The notes beneath the pieces are model-generated. The model was not told the DNA's origin. It worked only from the letters and a program-made list of their open reading frames with translations, and did no database searches. Both the position numbers and the translations under genes were made by a program. From the NCBI GenBank assembly GCA_013361075.1, contig JABWAJ010000041.1:1-17383 (forward strand): a stretch of 17,383 nt of DNA, in the 5' to 3' direction. This DNA comes from Saprospiraceae bacterium (GTDB lineage: Bacteria > Bacteroidota > Bacteroidia > Chitinophagales > Saprospiraceae). Below are positions 1 to 8,129 of this stretch, one piece after another; position 1 is the first letter of the stretch; every line of letters starts with the position of its first letter.

Positions 1-1217
1 GCGATTTGCCCGACGGCAACACGGGCCTCGGGTTGATGCTGTTGGGGCTTACCGGCGATCAGGTATTGCCGTCAGAGGTGTACAATAATTTGAAAGCCAA
101 AGCCTTGTCGTCTGTTCGCGGTACGGTGCAGGCAGATATTTTAAAAGAAGACCAGGCTCAGAATACCTGCATTTTCAGTGCTGAGTTCTCGTTGCGGCTC
201 ATGGGCGACGTCCAGGAGTACTTTATTCAACACCAGGTACGCAATTTCTACTCGGTTTCCATTTCGGGTTACCACATTGCAGAAGCAGGCGCCAACCCGA
301 TCAGCCAGTTGGCATTCACCTTGTCGAATGGCTTCACTTTTGTGGAATACTACCTGTCGCGCGGCATGAACATCGATGATTTTGCTCCAAACCTGTCGTT
401 TTTCTTTTCCAACGGCGTGGACCCCGAATACGCCGTCATCGGGCGCGTGGCGCGGCGCATTTGGGCGAAAGCCATGAAGCACAAATACGGTGCAAACGAA
501 CGCTCGCAAATGTTGAAGTATCATATCCAAACCTCCGGCCGTTCGCTGCATGCCCAGGAAATTGCTTTTAACGACATCCGCACGACCCTGCAGGCGCTTT
601 ACGCCATCTACGATAATTGCAACTCGCTGCATACCAACGCCTACGACGAAGCCATTACGACGCCGACCGAAGAGAGTGTGCGCCGTGCCGTAGCCATTCA
701 GATGATCATCAACCACGAATTGGGGCTGGCGAAAAATGAAAACCCCTTGCAGGGCGCATTCATCATCGAAGAACTAACTGATTTGGTGGAAGAAGCCGTA
801 TTGCTCGAATTCGACCGCATTACGGAGCGGGGCGGTGTTCTGGGGGCCATGGAAACCATGTACCAGCGCGGCAAAATTCAGGAGGAAAGCCTCTACTACG
901 AAACCCTGAAACATACCGGCGAACTACCACTCATTGGCGTAAACACCTACCTGAGCAAAGACGGCTCCCCGACCGTTCTTCCCCGGGAAGTCATCCGTTC
1001 TACGACCGAAGAAAAAGAAGCCCAGATCGCGACCCGCAACGGCTTGCACGAAGCCCAGCGCGAACATGCACCAGCTGCTCTGAAGCGCCTGCAGCAAATT
1101 GCGATCCAAAACGGCAATACCTTTGAAGAACTGATGGAAACGGTGAAGCATTGTTCGCTGGGGCAGGTGACGCAGGCGTTGTATGAGGTGGGGGGACAGT
1201 ATCGGAGAAATATGTAA
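1..1217 (+). CDS. icmF: Fused isobutyryl-CoA mutase IcmF, C-terminal part (5' end outside window)
   Basis: Adenosylcobalamin-dependent mutase that interconverts isobutyryl-CoA and n-butyryl-CoA and carries a fused G-protein chaperone domain. Only the last 404 or so codons are present; the frame runs open from base 3, so the TTG at 6 is not a start. Seen: the substrate-binding mutase domain with SISGYHIAEAGANP (the Tyr-His pair contacts substrate in this superfamily), NLSFFFSNG, QTSGRSLHAQE, NCNSLHTNAYDEA, and the C-terminus LGQVTQALYEVGGQYRRNM, all characteristic of IcmF. The protein stops right after the mutase domain with no C-terminal B12-binding domain. This fits IcmF, which has B12 and GTPase domains at the N-terminus, and argues against ordinary methylmalonyl-CoA mutase, where the B12 domain is last. 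Acts in the cytoplasm in branched-chain acyl-CoA metabolism. No clear terminator follows. Confidence 0.93.
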   Translation, partial: DLPDGNTGLGLMLLGLTGDQVLPSEVYNNLKAKALSSVRGTVQADILKEDQAQNTCIFSAEFSLRLMGDVQEYFIQHQVRNFYSVSISGYHIAEAGANPISQLAFTLSNGFTFVEYYLSRGMNIDDFAPNLSFFFSNGVDPEYAVIGRVARRIWAKAMKHKYGANERSQMLKYHIQTSGRSLHAQEIAFNDIRTTLQALYAIYDNCNSLHTNAYDEAITTPTEESVRRAVAIQMIINHELGLAKNENPLQGAFIIEELTDLVEEAVLLEFDRITERGGVLGAMETMYQRGKIQEESLYYETLKHTGELPLIGVNTYLSKDGSPTVLPREVIRSTTEEKEAQIATRNGLHEAQREHAPAALKRLQQIAIQNGNTFEELMETVKHCSLGQVTQALYEVGGQYRRNM

Positions 1218-1309
1218 ATTACAGGCCGGGTCTTGTCATGTATTTGTTTCCACGCCCGCATTCCTCCATGCCATGGTCTTATTGCTGATTCAAAACCTAA
1301 CCGGAGCGT

Positions 1310-3922
1310 ATGAAGTTTGCAATTCTGTTTTTCGTTTGTCTGTTCTTTCTGATACTGACAGCTTCCCTGTTGTTGTATTTAACAGCCAACAACAAAAGAC
1401 GGAGGCGGTTGGAGAGAGCACTGGAAGCAAGCCAGGAGCGATGGCGATTGGCTTTGGAAGCTTCACAGGAAGGTGTTTGGGATTGGGATATTGAAAAAGG
1501 GGAAGTTTATTATTCACCGCATTGGGAAGAAATGTTTGGTTTTCAACCCGGGGAGGCACCCAAAACGCAGGAGACGTTCACGGCGTTGGTACATCCGGAA
1601 GACCTTGATGAAGTGATAGAGGATATCGAACAATGCCTGCGAACAAGAACCCCGAGCTACCGCAAAGAATTCCGGATGCTGCACCGCGACGGAACCTTGA
1701 TGTGGACCCTGCGAAATGCTTCCATCGTTTACAACAAAGATGGAAAGCCGATAAGAATGGTTGGCACAACGCTGGACATTACTGAACGCAAAAAAGCAGA
1801 AGCGGTTGAATTCCTGCGAAATGCCGAAATTTTGAAGCACCAGCAGGCACTTCTGCAAATGAGCAGCTTATCTCTGAATACGGACTTTGATGAAAAATTG
1901 AAAACCATTACCCGGCAGGCTGCTGAAACCTTGTCCTGCGAAAGAGTGAGCATATGGAAAATTGATGAAAACCAGACGTTTATCACAACGGATTACATCT
2001 ATAAACTGAGCACAGATGAATACCTGCCCGGAATGACCCTTTTTGAAAAAGACTATCCGGAATATTTTTCCTACCTTAAACAAAATGCACACATTGTCGC
2101 AATTGACGCCCATACCCACCCTGCTACCGCAGAATTTTCAAACGATTATCTGGCTCCCCTGGGCATCTCATCCATGCTGGACATCCCCCTGCAGGAAGGA
2201 GCACAAATAGTAGGCGTCATTTGTCATGAACACGTGGGCGTTCTAAGGAACTGGACGGAAAGCGAACAGGGCTTTGCCAGATCGGTTTCCAACATCATTT
2301 CGCTGGCTCTGGAAAGTGAAAAACGCAGAAAAGCGGAAGAAAAACTGATTAAAAGCCAGATCAACTTTGAAGAAGCACAGGCAATTGCCCACGTCGGCAG
2401 TTGGGATTTTGATCTGGCCACAGGTACCCTGGTCTGGTCAAAAGAAATGTTCCGATTGTTTGAAATGGAAAATCACCCTCCTGAAACGCTTTACGAAACC
2501 TTCCGAAGCAAAATCCATGCGGAAGACCTGGCCAAACTGGACGTTCTCATTGACCGGACGATTGAAAAAGGAGAATCTTATTTGATCGAAGAACGCATCA
2601 CCTGCAATGATGGCTCGATCCGCTATCTGTCCTGTATTGGAGAACCGGTAAAAGACGATACCGGCAAAATCATTGGCCTGAGGGGAACCAGCCAGAATGT
2701 AACACCGCACAAACAAGCGGCTTTAGCCAAATCGGAATTTCTTTCCGTTATGAGCCATGAGATCAGAACCCCCATCAATGGCGTCATTGGGATTGCCAAC
2801 CTGCTGATGGAGGAAAACCTGACGGGAGCTCAAAAAGAATACGTCAAAACCCTCAATTATTCAGCCCAGCACCTGTCCATGATTGTATCCGATATCCTCG
2901 ATTTTTCAAAAATTGAGTCGGGAAATCTGAATTTTGAAAAAACAGATTTCAACCTGGAGGAGCTGTGTCAAAATGTATTTAAATTATACGAAAACAGGGC
3001 TACTGAAAAAAATATTGAATATTGCTTTACGCCGGGAGCAGCCTTAAAATGGAATTTACAGGGAGATGTACTAAGGTTGAACCAGGTATTGAATAACCTG
3101 ATTTCTAATGCTGTTAAATTTACAGAAAGTGGAAGGGTTGATTTTGGATATATTGTAAAAGAAGAAACACTGAAATCTGCCAGCTTATTGTTTTATGTAA
3201 AAGATACCGGAATTGGTATCCATGAACTGGAGCAGGAAAAGATTTTTGAAACGTTTTATCAGGGACATGACGGCATTTCCCGGAAATATGGCGGAACCGG
3301 ACTGGGGCTGGCCATCAGCAAAAAACTGGTGGAATTAATGGGTGGCAAAATCTACGTGGAAAGCAATGCCGGGGTGGGGTCTGTGTTCCGGGTAGAATTG
3401 ACCTTTGAAAAATCAAGCTTAGGGACAGACTTAATTGTCGAACGCGAGGATTCCGTGGTCGAATTGGAGGAAACCCTGCCCGGGATGAACATTCTGATAG
3501 CAGAAGACCATCACATCAATGCCATGGTGCTGATCAACCTGCTGGCAAAATGGAAAATAAAAAGCAAACTTGCCTCAAACGGACAAGAAGCACTGGACTT
3601 AATTGCGCAGGATACTTTTGACCTGGTGCTGATGGACATCTGGATGCCTGTTATGGACGGGCAGCAGGCATTGAAATGCATCCGGAACTCCGGCAACAAA
3701 ACCTGGCAAAACATCCCGGTGATCGCTTTTACAGCCGATGCTTCGGTTGAATCTATCCGGGGCTTTCTCGAAAACGGGTTCGACGATTGCATCACCAAAC
3801 CTTTCAACCCCAGAAACCTGTTCAACTTGCTGAAGCAGTACTATACCCCGCCAACTGAAACAGCTTTGAAAGAAGGGATCAAGGAAAGCCTGAACAGATA
3901 CTCTACCGTTTCAACAACTTGA
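1310..3922 (+). CDS. Membrane-anchored PAS-GAF-PAS hybrid sensor histidine kinase/response regulator
   Basis: 870 aa. Order seen: one N-terminal hydrophobic helix (about 3-25) followed by a basic stop (KRRRRLER); PAS 1 (about 45-160, with the PAC-like ending TLDITERKKAE); GAF (about 188-335); PAS 2 (about 355-465); HisKA with phospho-acceptor His483 in MSHEIRTP; ATPase with Asn600 (NLISNAVKF), DTGIG at 632-636 and GTGLGL at 662-667; receiver with acidic pair Glu732/Asp733, phospho-acceptor Asp776 (VLMDIWMP), Thr808 and Lys830. All catalytic positions are intact, so autophosphorylation and intramolecular phosphotransfer are expected. There is no sizeable periplasmic domain, so the signal is probably sensed in the cytoplasm through PAS/GAF. 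ATG at 1310 is preceded by GGAG at 1303-1306. The 92 bp after icmF suggests its own transcript. No DNA-binding output or dedicated partner regulator is nearby; ligand unknown. Confidence 0.95.
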   Translation: MKFAILFFVCLFFLILTASLLLYLTANNKRRRRLERALEASQERWRLALEASQEGVWDWDIEKGEVYYSPHWEEMFGFQPGEAPKTQETFTALVHPEDLDEVIEDIEQCLRTRTPSYRKEFRMLHRDGTLMWTLRNASIVYNKDGKPIRMVGTTLDITERKKAEAVEFLRNAEILKHQQALLQMSSLSLNTDFDEKLKTITRQAAETLSCERVSIWKIDENQTFITTDYIYKLSTDEYLPGMTLFEKDYPEYFSYLKQNAHIVAIDAHTHPATAEFSNDYLAPLGISSMLDIPLQEGAQIVGVICHEHVGVLRNWTESEQGFARSVSNIISLALESEKRRKAEEKLIKSQINFEEAQAIAHVGSWDFDLATGTLVWSKEMFRLFEMENHPPETLYETFRSKIHAEDLAKLDVLIDRTIEKGESYLIEERITCNDGSIRYLSCIGEPVKDDTGKIIGLRGTSQNVTPHKQAALAKSEFLSVMSHEIRTPINGVIGIANLLMEENLTGAQKEYVKTLNYSAQHLSMIVSDILDFSKIESGNLNFEKTDFNLEELCQNVFKLYENRATEKNIEYCFTPGAALKWNLQGDVLRLNQVLNNLISNAVKFTESGRVDFGYIVKEETLKSASLLFYVKDTGIGIHELEQEKIFETFYQGHDGISRKYGGTGLGLAISKKLVELMGGKIYVESNAGVGSVFRVELTFEKSSLGTDLIVEREDSVVELEETLPGMNILIAEDHHINAMVLINLLAKWKIKSKLASNGQEALDLIAQDTFDLVLMDIWMPVMDGQQALKCIRNSGNKTWQNIPVIAFTADASVESIRGFLENGFDDCITKPFNPRNLFNLLKQYYTPPTETALKEGIKESLNRYSTVSTT

Positions 3923-4520
3923 ACCCGATTTCACGGCCCTGCCCCTGAAACATGGCCAGGTTGATCCAGAAAAAAGCAAATTGTTCCATCAGCTGGAATT
4001 TGTCGTTGCCGCCTACGTCATAACAGGCACCGAATCCGGCATCCAAAGCCAGTTGGCTCGCTACCGCTTTGCCCTGAACGCTGTCTCCGGCCACAAAAGC
4101 GTCAATGGCCAGGTCGCCGTACTGTGGGTTCAGCATGTTGTTGAAACCGGTGGTATTGAAGCATTTTACCACGTCTTTGGTCTCCGTATTGGCCAGAATG
4201 GCATCCGCGGTATTGGTAAATCCCTGCGGCCCCCGACCCATAACAATGTTCATGGCGTCAATGATGATTTTTCCGCCGGTATCGCCCAACGAACGCGCTA
4301 CCTCAACCGCAGCAATTGCCGGAGTGGCAATGAGGATGACTTCGGCGGCCTGAACCGCGGGTTGCACCAGGTGTGCCGACGTGTTGGGGTTATCAATCAA
4401 AGCGATGCCTTTGAAATTTTGAGGGTCCTTAACGCCCAGCAGGATGTTGTGCCCGGCTTTGGCCCACTGAGTAGCCAGTGCCCCGCCTACGTTGCCCGTA
4501 CCGATAATTGCAATATTCAT
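3903..4520 (-). CDS. NADPH-dependent F420 reductase-like / NAD(P)-binding Rossmann protein
   Basis: 205 aa from the ATG at 4518-4520. A longer frame starts at TTG 4577, but the Rossmann fold begins at once after the ATG (MNIAIIGTGNVGGALA), so the ATG is preferred. Seen: the dinucleotide-binding GTGNVG turn, a GVKDP segment at the end of beta-2 that could contact the 2'-phosphate of NADPH, VILIATPAIAAVEVA, and KIIIDAMN. This resembles COG2085 (F420:NADP oxidoreductase and the related STEAP N-domain). Bacteroidota are not known as classical F420 users, so the true electron partner is unknown. The stop codon lies inside the 3' end of the histidine kinase gene: the two convergent genes share 20 bp (3903-3922). 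The leader upstream of the ATG is A-rich with no clear Shine-Dalgarno. Confidence 0.85.
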   Translation of the reverse strand: MNIAIIGTGNVGGALATQWAKAGHNILLGVKDPQNFKGIALIDNPNTSAHLVQPAVQAAEVILIATPAIAAVEVARSLGDTGGKIIIDAMNIVMGRGPQGFTNTADAILANTETKDVVKCFNTTGFNNMLNPQYGDLAIDAFVAGDSVQGKAVASQLALDAGFGACYDVGGNDKFQLMEQFAFFWINLAMFQGQGREIGFKLLKR

Positions 4521-4656
4521 GTTGAAGTTTTGTATGGTATAAGCCTTTCGCACCAGAAAAGGTGGCGTTGAGGCCAAAGATGATTGAGATTTGTGTCATC
4601 AACAACGGTGGTGTCGCTGTTTTGTTCTAAACGGGTTAGCAGAACACCAAGGTCGC

Positions 4657-4664
4657 CAAAAGTA
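4657..4664 (-). promoter_or_regulatory. Possible Bacteroidota -7 box upstream of the F420-reductase-like gene
   Basis: On the minus strand this reads TACTTTTG, a full match to TAnnTTTG. It lies about 135 bp upstream of the ATG at 4520, in the 206-bp gap (4521-4726) after the DUF481-like gene. No TTG/TTTG lies at the usual 17-23 bp spacing (the nearest TTTG is only 13 bp away), and the implied leader is long. Weak call; nothing else was recognised in this gap. Confidence 0.22.
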
Positions 4665-4726
4665 TTGAAATCCACAACAAATTCCGGTGCAGTTCAACTT
4701 TTTACAGCCGGAAGCTGCCGTTCAAC

Positions 4727-5497
4727 TCATTTTGATTTAAACTGGTAACTCAAACCAAAGCCCAGAATCCCATCCGTTTGCTGAACCCCCAGCGCAACAA
4801 TATTTTCGTAAGCATAGGTGTACAGTGCATTTACACTCAGCCCTTTCCAGATCGGAAAATCAAAACCCAGATCAAACTGTGTGCGGTAATTCTCCGAATC
4901 GCCGAACGCGGGTTGCCAAAACGCGTCGTAGAAAAGCCGCAGTTTTTTTTGGAAAATAAAATGCCATCCGCTGGCGTAGGCCGTTGCCCGCCAGGTTTGA
5001 ATGTACTCGCTGCCATTGTAAGCCGCATTGTTAAAAGAAAAAGCATTAAACCGCGTGGATTCATACACCGCATTGGCCGCAATTTTAAAGACGTGGTTGG
5101 GTTGCTGTAAAATTTGGTACGTCAAGCCTGCTCCGGCAAAATAGCGGACCTCTATTTTGCGCCGGAAATTGGTGGAAATGTACCCAATGGCATAAGGATA
5201 CAAACGCCGCTGCGGTGCAAAATACAGGTAATTCCGGCTGTAAATATCGCCATCGGCTTTTCGGGCGTAAAACTCCTGATACAAACTGTTGTTCTGGGAT
5301 TTGACCACCCAGTTTTTGCCAAACCACCGGACCAGATCAATTTTTCCGCGAACCATCGCCAATTCTACATTGCCCGTTTGTTTGTTGCCGGTCAGGCTGA
5401 CCCTGAACTGGAATTTTACGGTATCGCTTTCGTTCAGTTGTGCCCGTGCGTTGGTCGCAAATAAGGTCAACAATATCAGGAACAGGAGGTGTTTCAT
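4727..5497 (-). CDS. Secreted outer-membrane beta-barrel protein, DUF481-like
   Basis: 256 aa from the ATG at 5495-5497. An upstream GTG (5545) would add 16 charged residues in front of a clear signal peptide, so the ATG is chosen. Seen: signal peptide MKHLLFLILLTLFATNARAQ with likely cleavage after ARA, then a barrel-like alternation of aromatic and polar strands, a SLTGNKQTGN segment typical of DUF481 proteins, and a C-terminal strand GFGLSYQF ending in an aromatic residue as in outer-membrane proteins. Function in the family is not established. The leader on the coding strand is A-rich (AAAAACAAAA) with no Shine-Dalgarno. It stands alone on the minus strand and is transcribed away from the TonB receptor gene. 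The family call is tentative; the barrel call is firmer. Confidence 0.78.
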   Translation of the reverse strand: MKHLLFLILLTLFATNARAQLNESDTVKFQFRVSLTGNKQTGNVELAMVRGKIDLVRWFGKNWVVKSQNNSLYQEFYARKADGDIYSRNYLYFAPQRRLYPYAIGYISTNFRRKIEVRYFAGAGLTYQILQQPNHVFKIAANAVYESTRFNAFSFNNAAYNGSEYIQTWRATAYASGWHFIFQKKLRLFYDAFWQPAFGDSENYRTQFDLGFDFPIWKGLSVNALYTYAYENIVALGVQQTDGILGFGLSYQFKSK

Positions 5498-5601
5498 GCA
5501 CGTTTTGTTTTTGCTGTGGCCATCCTTTTTGTGAAATGACTGCACAAAAATGCAGGAAAATATTACCCCGGACTATATACTTACACAAACACCCGATACG
5601 C

Positions 5602-5631
5602 ACTTTTAAGAAAGTAAGCCTGAACTCAGGC
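5602..5631. repeat. Two adjacent 14-bp hairpins in the divergent intergenic region
   Basis: ACTTT-TAAG-AAAGT (5602-5615) and GCCTG-AACT-CAGGC (5618-5631) are perfect 5-bp-arm, 4-nt-loop inverted repeats separated by two A residues. A further GCCTG copy at 5644-5648 could pair with CAGGC 5627-5631 instead. They lie in the 312-bp gap (5498-5809) between the divergent DUF481-like and TonB receptor genes. A regulator-binding or leader-structure role is only inferred; no riboswitch consensus was recognised. Confidence 0.4.
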
Positions 5632-5650
5632 GTTCCGGTCAATGCCTGAT

Positions 5651-5660
5651 TGGTATACCA
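5651..5660. promoter_or_regulatory. 10-bp palindrome TGGTATACCA, possible operator
   Basis: A perfect 10-bp dyad, 20 bp to the right of the paired hairpins and about 150 bp upstream of the TonB receptor start. Such short dyads can be binding sites for dimeric regulators, but they also occur by chance. No regulator gene is adjacent. Confidence 0.25.
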
Positions 5661-5737
5661 TAATGAGTTTTGCAGCAGTTCCAACCTCGAATTGATTAAA
5701 AAATTCTGGATAGGGTAGCGCAGGAAAAATGGAGTTG

Positions 5738-5771
5738 TTGCAGAAGATAGAATAAGTCTTTATTACCTTTC
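5738..5771 (+). promoter_or_regulatory. Possible promoter for the TonB receptor-cyclase unit
   Basis: TTG at 5738-5740, a 23-bp spacer, then TACCTTTC at 5764-5771, which matches 7 of 8 positions of TAnnTTTG, the Bacteroidota -7 consensus. It would give a leader of about 30 nt before ATG 5810. Spacing is at the upper limit and the last base is off consensus, so this is a suggestion only. Confidence 0.3.
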
Positions 5772-5809
5772 GCTCTGTTTGCTATTGGTTTTATACACAA
5801 GCCTTGTAC

Positions 5810-8122
5810 ATGAGACACCTGTTTTGCTGTTGCTGGATCGGTCTGGCCCTGTTGCCCCTTGTTCCGCTGAATGCCCAATCGGACACCCTGCTGCTGCCGC
5901 TCAACCGCCTGTTGACTTCTGACCTGATTACTCCCGCTGATACCGGTTTGGTGGGCAAAGTCCTCTCCGGAACGCGCAACCTGCAGGACCCCGAAGACCT
6001 GCCCATCGGAATGTATGTAGTGACAAAAGAAGAAATCCGGCGCAACAACTGCATTACACTCGCGGATGTACTCAAAAACCTGCCCGGATTCCGGGTGTCG
6101 CAGCCCGGATCGGCAGACCTGGGGGAAACCTTCCTCATGCGCGGCGTTTTGGGAAACGCCTACACCCGAATCCTCATCAACGACGTTCCCCTGCGCACCG
6201 GTAACCTGCGGGGGCTTCCCCTCGGCGCGCAATTGCCCGTTCGGCAGGCTGAACGCATTGAAATCATCTACGGCCCCGCAGCCGATATGTACGACCCCGC
6301 TGCTGCAGCCGGCGTCATCAACATCATCCTGCAACAAACCGAGCGCCCGGCTTATGCAGAGGCAGACCTCTTTGTCGGGGTATCCGGTTACACAGACATC
6401 AATGTCTCTTTTGGCGGGAAAATCGGAACCAGCAAACGCGGATTGCGCTACCGGCTCTACGGCAGCCATACCCGTACCAACAGGCAAACCATCGACAATG
6501 ACCTGCCTTTCAACCCGGCAAATTACCAGGTAGACACCCTTTTGCTCCTTCAAAATCCGAATTACCTGCCCGTCAACTCGCTCACCCTTTTTCCCTATAT
6601 CGGCGAATTTCCCTTCGAAAGCCGCCAGTTGGGCCTTGATTTGCAGTGGCGGGGCTGGCAATTTGCGGCAAGCACCCACTACCGCCGCGACCATAGTGCA
6701 CTGGGGCGGCACCCTGCTGCGGTTTCTTATGCCGACAACGGCACGTTTACAGGGGAAAGCTTCAGCCAGGCAGCCGCCAGCTACACCAAAACTTTCCGTG
6801 GAGGCTTAAGCATGCGCATCATGGCAAGCACCGTTAATTACGAACAAGATCCGCAGGGATCCATCGCGTTTGTGGAGTCGGCCCTCCACCAGGACCTGCG
6901 TACCGCTACCCGGGTCTACGCCAATGGCGACGATGTACTGGCAGATTCCCTGAACCGCTATATTTTTAACCGCTATTTTTCAGGCCGGCGATACAGCGAT
7001 GTGACTGCTTTTTCCTTTCGATTGGAGCCAATTTTATTTTACCAGCCGTTTCCCTGGCTCCAGCTTACTGCCGGTTGGGTTGGGCAAATACTGGAAGGCG
7101 ACACCGAATATTTCCTGACGCGGCCTTACGCGGTGAATCAATCCAAGTTAGAGGATACCAAATATTATTACTTTTACAGTCAGGGCGAACAGAGCTTGTT
7201 TTCTCAGGTTTTTGCGCACTGGCCCCGCCTGAGTTTGCTGGCTGGCTTGCGTCGCTACAACCCGGAGTTTGGAGAACCCCGGAATTTATTGCGGTTTGCA
7301 ACCCAGTACAAACCCGCCAGGTCCCTGCGGCTGCGGGTGGGCTACGGGGAAGCCGCGTTGCCTCCCTATTCCAGCTACAATGCCGATACGTATATCGTCC
7401 AAAATTATGGAAGCCTGCAAAATCCCTTCGCCTACCTGGAAAATTTAAGCGTTTTTTTAGAACCTGAGCTGTTCAACAACTGGGAAGCCGCCCTGAGCTG
7501 GCGCTCCCGCCAGAATTGGGAAATAGAACTCAACTGGCACCGGCAGGCTGCCAGCCAGCTCATTGCACCGCTGCCGCTGCAACTCGACGACCCGGCTTCC
7601 CCCATTCTTCCCATACGGGTGTACGCCAATCAGGCAGGCGAGCTCCACTGGGAAGCCTGGGGGCTGAACCTGACCCGGAGGAACATCGGCACCAGCAAAG
7701 AAAGTTTTTTCAGCCTGCAAATCCAGCGCGGGAAGGGCAGGGAAATCTTAGCCAATAGCCTCGAACTGCCTTTTGTGCGCGAAATGCCCCGCTGGCTCGT
7801 CCAGGCAAATGTCTTTGCCAGAATAGCACGCGGCATTTATTTACAAATCAATCAGCAGTACCTCTCCGGTATGTATCATCGCTCGGTTACAAACCCCGGT
7901 GAAACAGGTGTGCAGACCGCACAGAATTACCAGTTTCCGTTTTACAACCTCGATTTAACCGGGCATTTCCGCATTACCGATCAGGTTCAGTTTATTTTTA
8001 AAATGAAAAACGTCACCAGCGCCAATTACGCGGGACTGAGCGGCGGCTCGCGCGACGACCTGCTGTACAACCCGCAACGCGGACGAACTACCTTTATTGG
8101 CTTATCTTACCGGATGAAATAA
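5810..8122 (+). CDS. TonB-dependent outer-membrane receptor
   Basis: 770 aa from the ATG at 5810; the TTG two codons upstream is ignored because the signal peptide begins at the ATG. Seen: a signal peptide (1-23) with an unusual Cys-Cys-Cys run at 6-8 and an NAQ end; a plug domain (about 60-178) with TLADVLKNLPGFRV, FLMRGV, RILINDVPLR, AERIEIIYGP and GVINIIL, all standard plug signatures; then a barrel of nearly 600 residues rich in aromatic strands, ending GLSYRMK. Known role of the family: TonB-ExbBD-energised import of siderophores, vitamins, metals or glycans, or signal reception. It lacks the N-terminal carboxypeptidase-like domain common in Bacteroidota SusC-type receptors, and no SusD-like gene follows, so a glycan transporter is less likely. 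The substrate is unknown. The next gene starts 7 bp after its stop, implying co-transcription with the cyclase. Confidence 0.93.
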   Translation: MRHLFCCCWIGLALLPLVPLNAQSDTLLLPLNRLLTSDLITPADTGLVGKVLSGTRNLQDPEDLPIGMYVVTKEEIRRNNCITLADVLKNLPGFRVSQPGSADLGETFLMRGVLGNAYTRILINDVPLRTGNLRGLPLGAQLPVRQAERIEIIYGPAADMYDPAAAAGVINIILQQTERPAYAEADLFVGVSGYTDINVSFGGKIGTSKRGLRYRLYGSHTRTNRQTIDNDLPFNPANYQVDTLLLLQNPNYLPVNSLTLFPYIGEFPFESRQLGLDLQWRGWQFAASTHYRRDHSALGRHPAAVSYADNGTFTGESFSQAAASYTKTFRGGLSMRIMASTVNYEQDPQGSIAFVESALHQDLRTATRVYANGDDVLADSLNRYIFNRYFSGRRYSDVTAFSFRLEPILFYQPFPWLQLTAGWVGQILEGDTEYFLTRPYAVNQSKLEDTKYYYFYSQGEQSLFSQVFAHWPRLSLLAGLRRYNPEFGEPRNLLRFATQYKPARSLRLRVGYGEAALPPYSSYNADTYIVQNYGSLQNPFAYLENLSVFLEPELFNNWEAALSWRSRQNWEIELNWHRQAASQLIAPLPLQLDDPASPILPIRVYANQAGELHWEAWGLNLTRRNIGTSKESFFSLQIQRGKGREILANSLELPFVREMPRWLVQANVFARIARGIYLQINQQYLSGMYHRSVTNPGETGVQTAQNYQFPFYNLDLTGHFRITDQVQFIFKMKNVTSANYAGLSGGSRDDLLYNPQRGRTTFIGLSYRMK

Positions 8123-8129
8123 GACAACC

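Noticed and set aside
4521..4577. N-terminal extension of the reductase-like gene from TTG 4577
   Set aside because: The Rossmann strand begins immediately after ATG 4520, and family members start there.
5498..5545. N-terminal extension of the DUF481-like gene from a GTG at 5545
   Set aside because: It would put 16 charged residues ahead of a textbook signal peptide; ATG 5497 is the better start.
5498..5809. Cobalamin or other riboswitch ahead of the TonB receptor
   Set aside because: No B12-box-like GCCACTG or other riboswitch core was found; only small hairpins are present.
5696..6712. 338-aa open frame on the minus strand
   Set aside because: Antisense to the TonB receptor plug region and without recognisable motifs.
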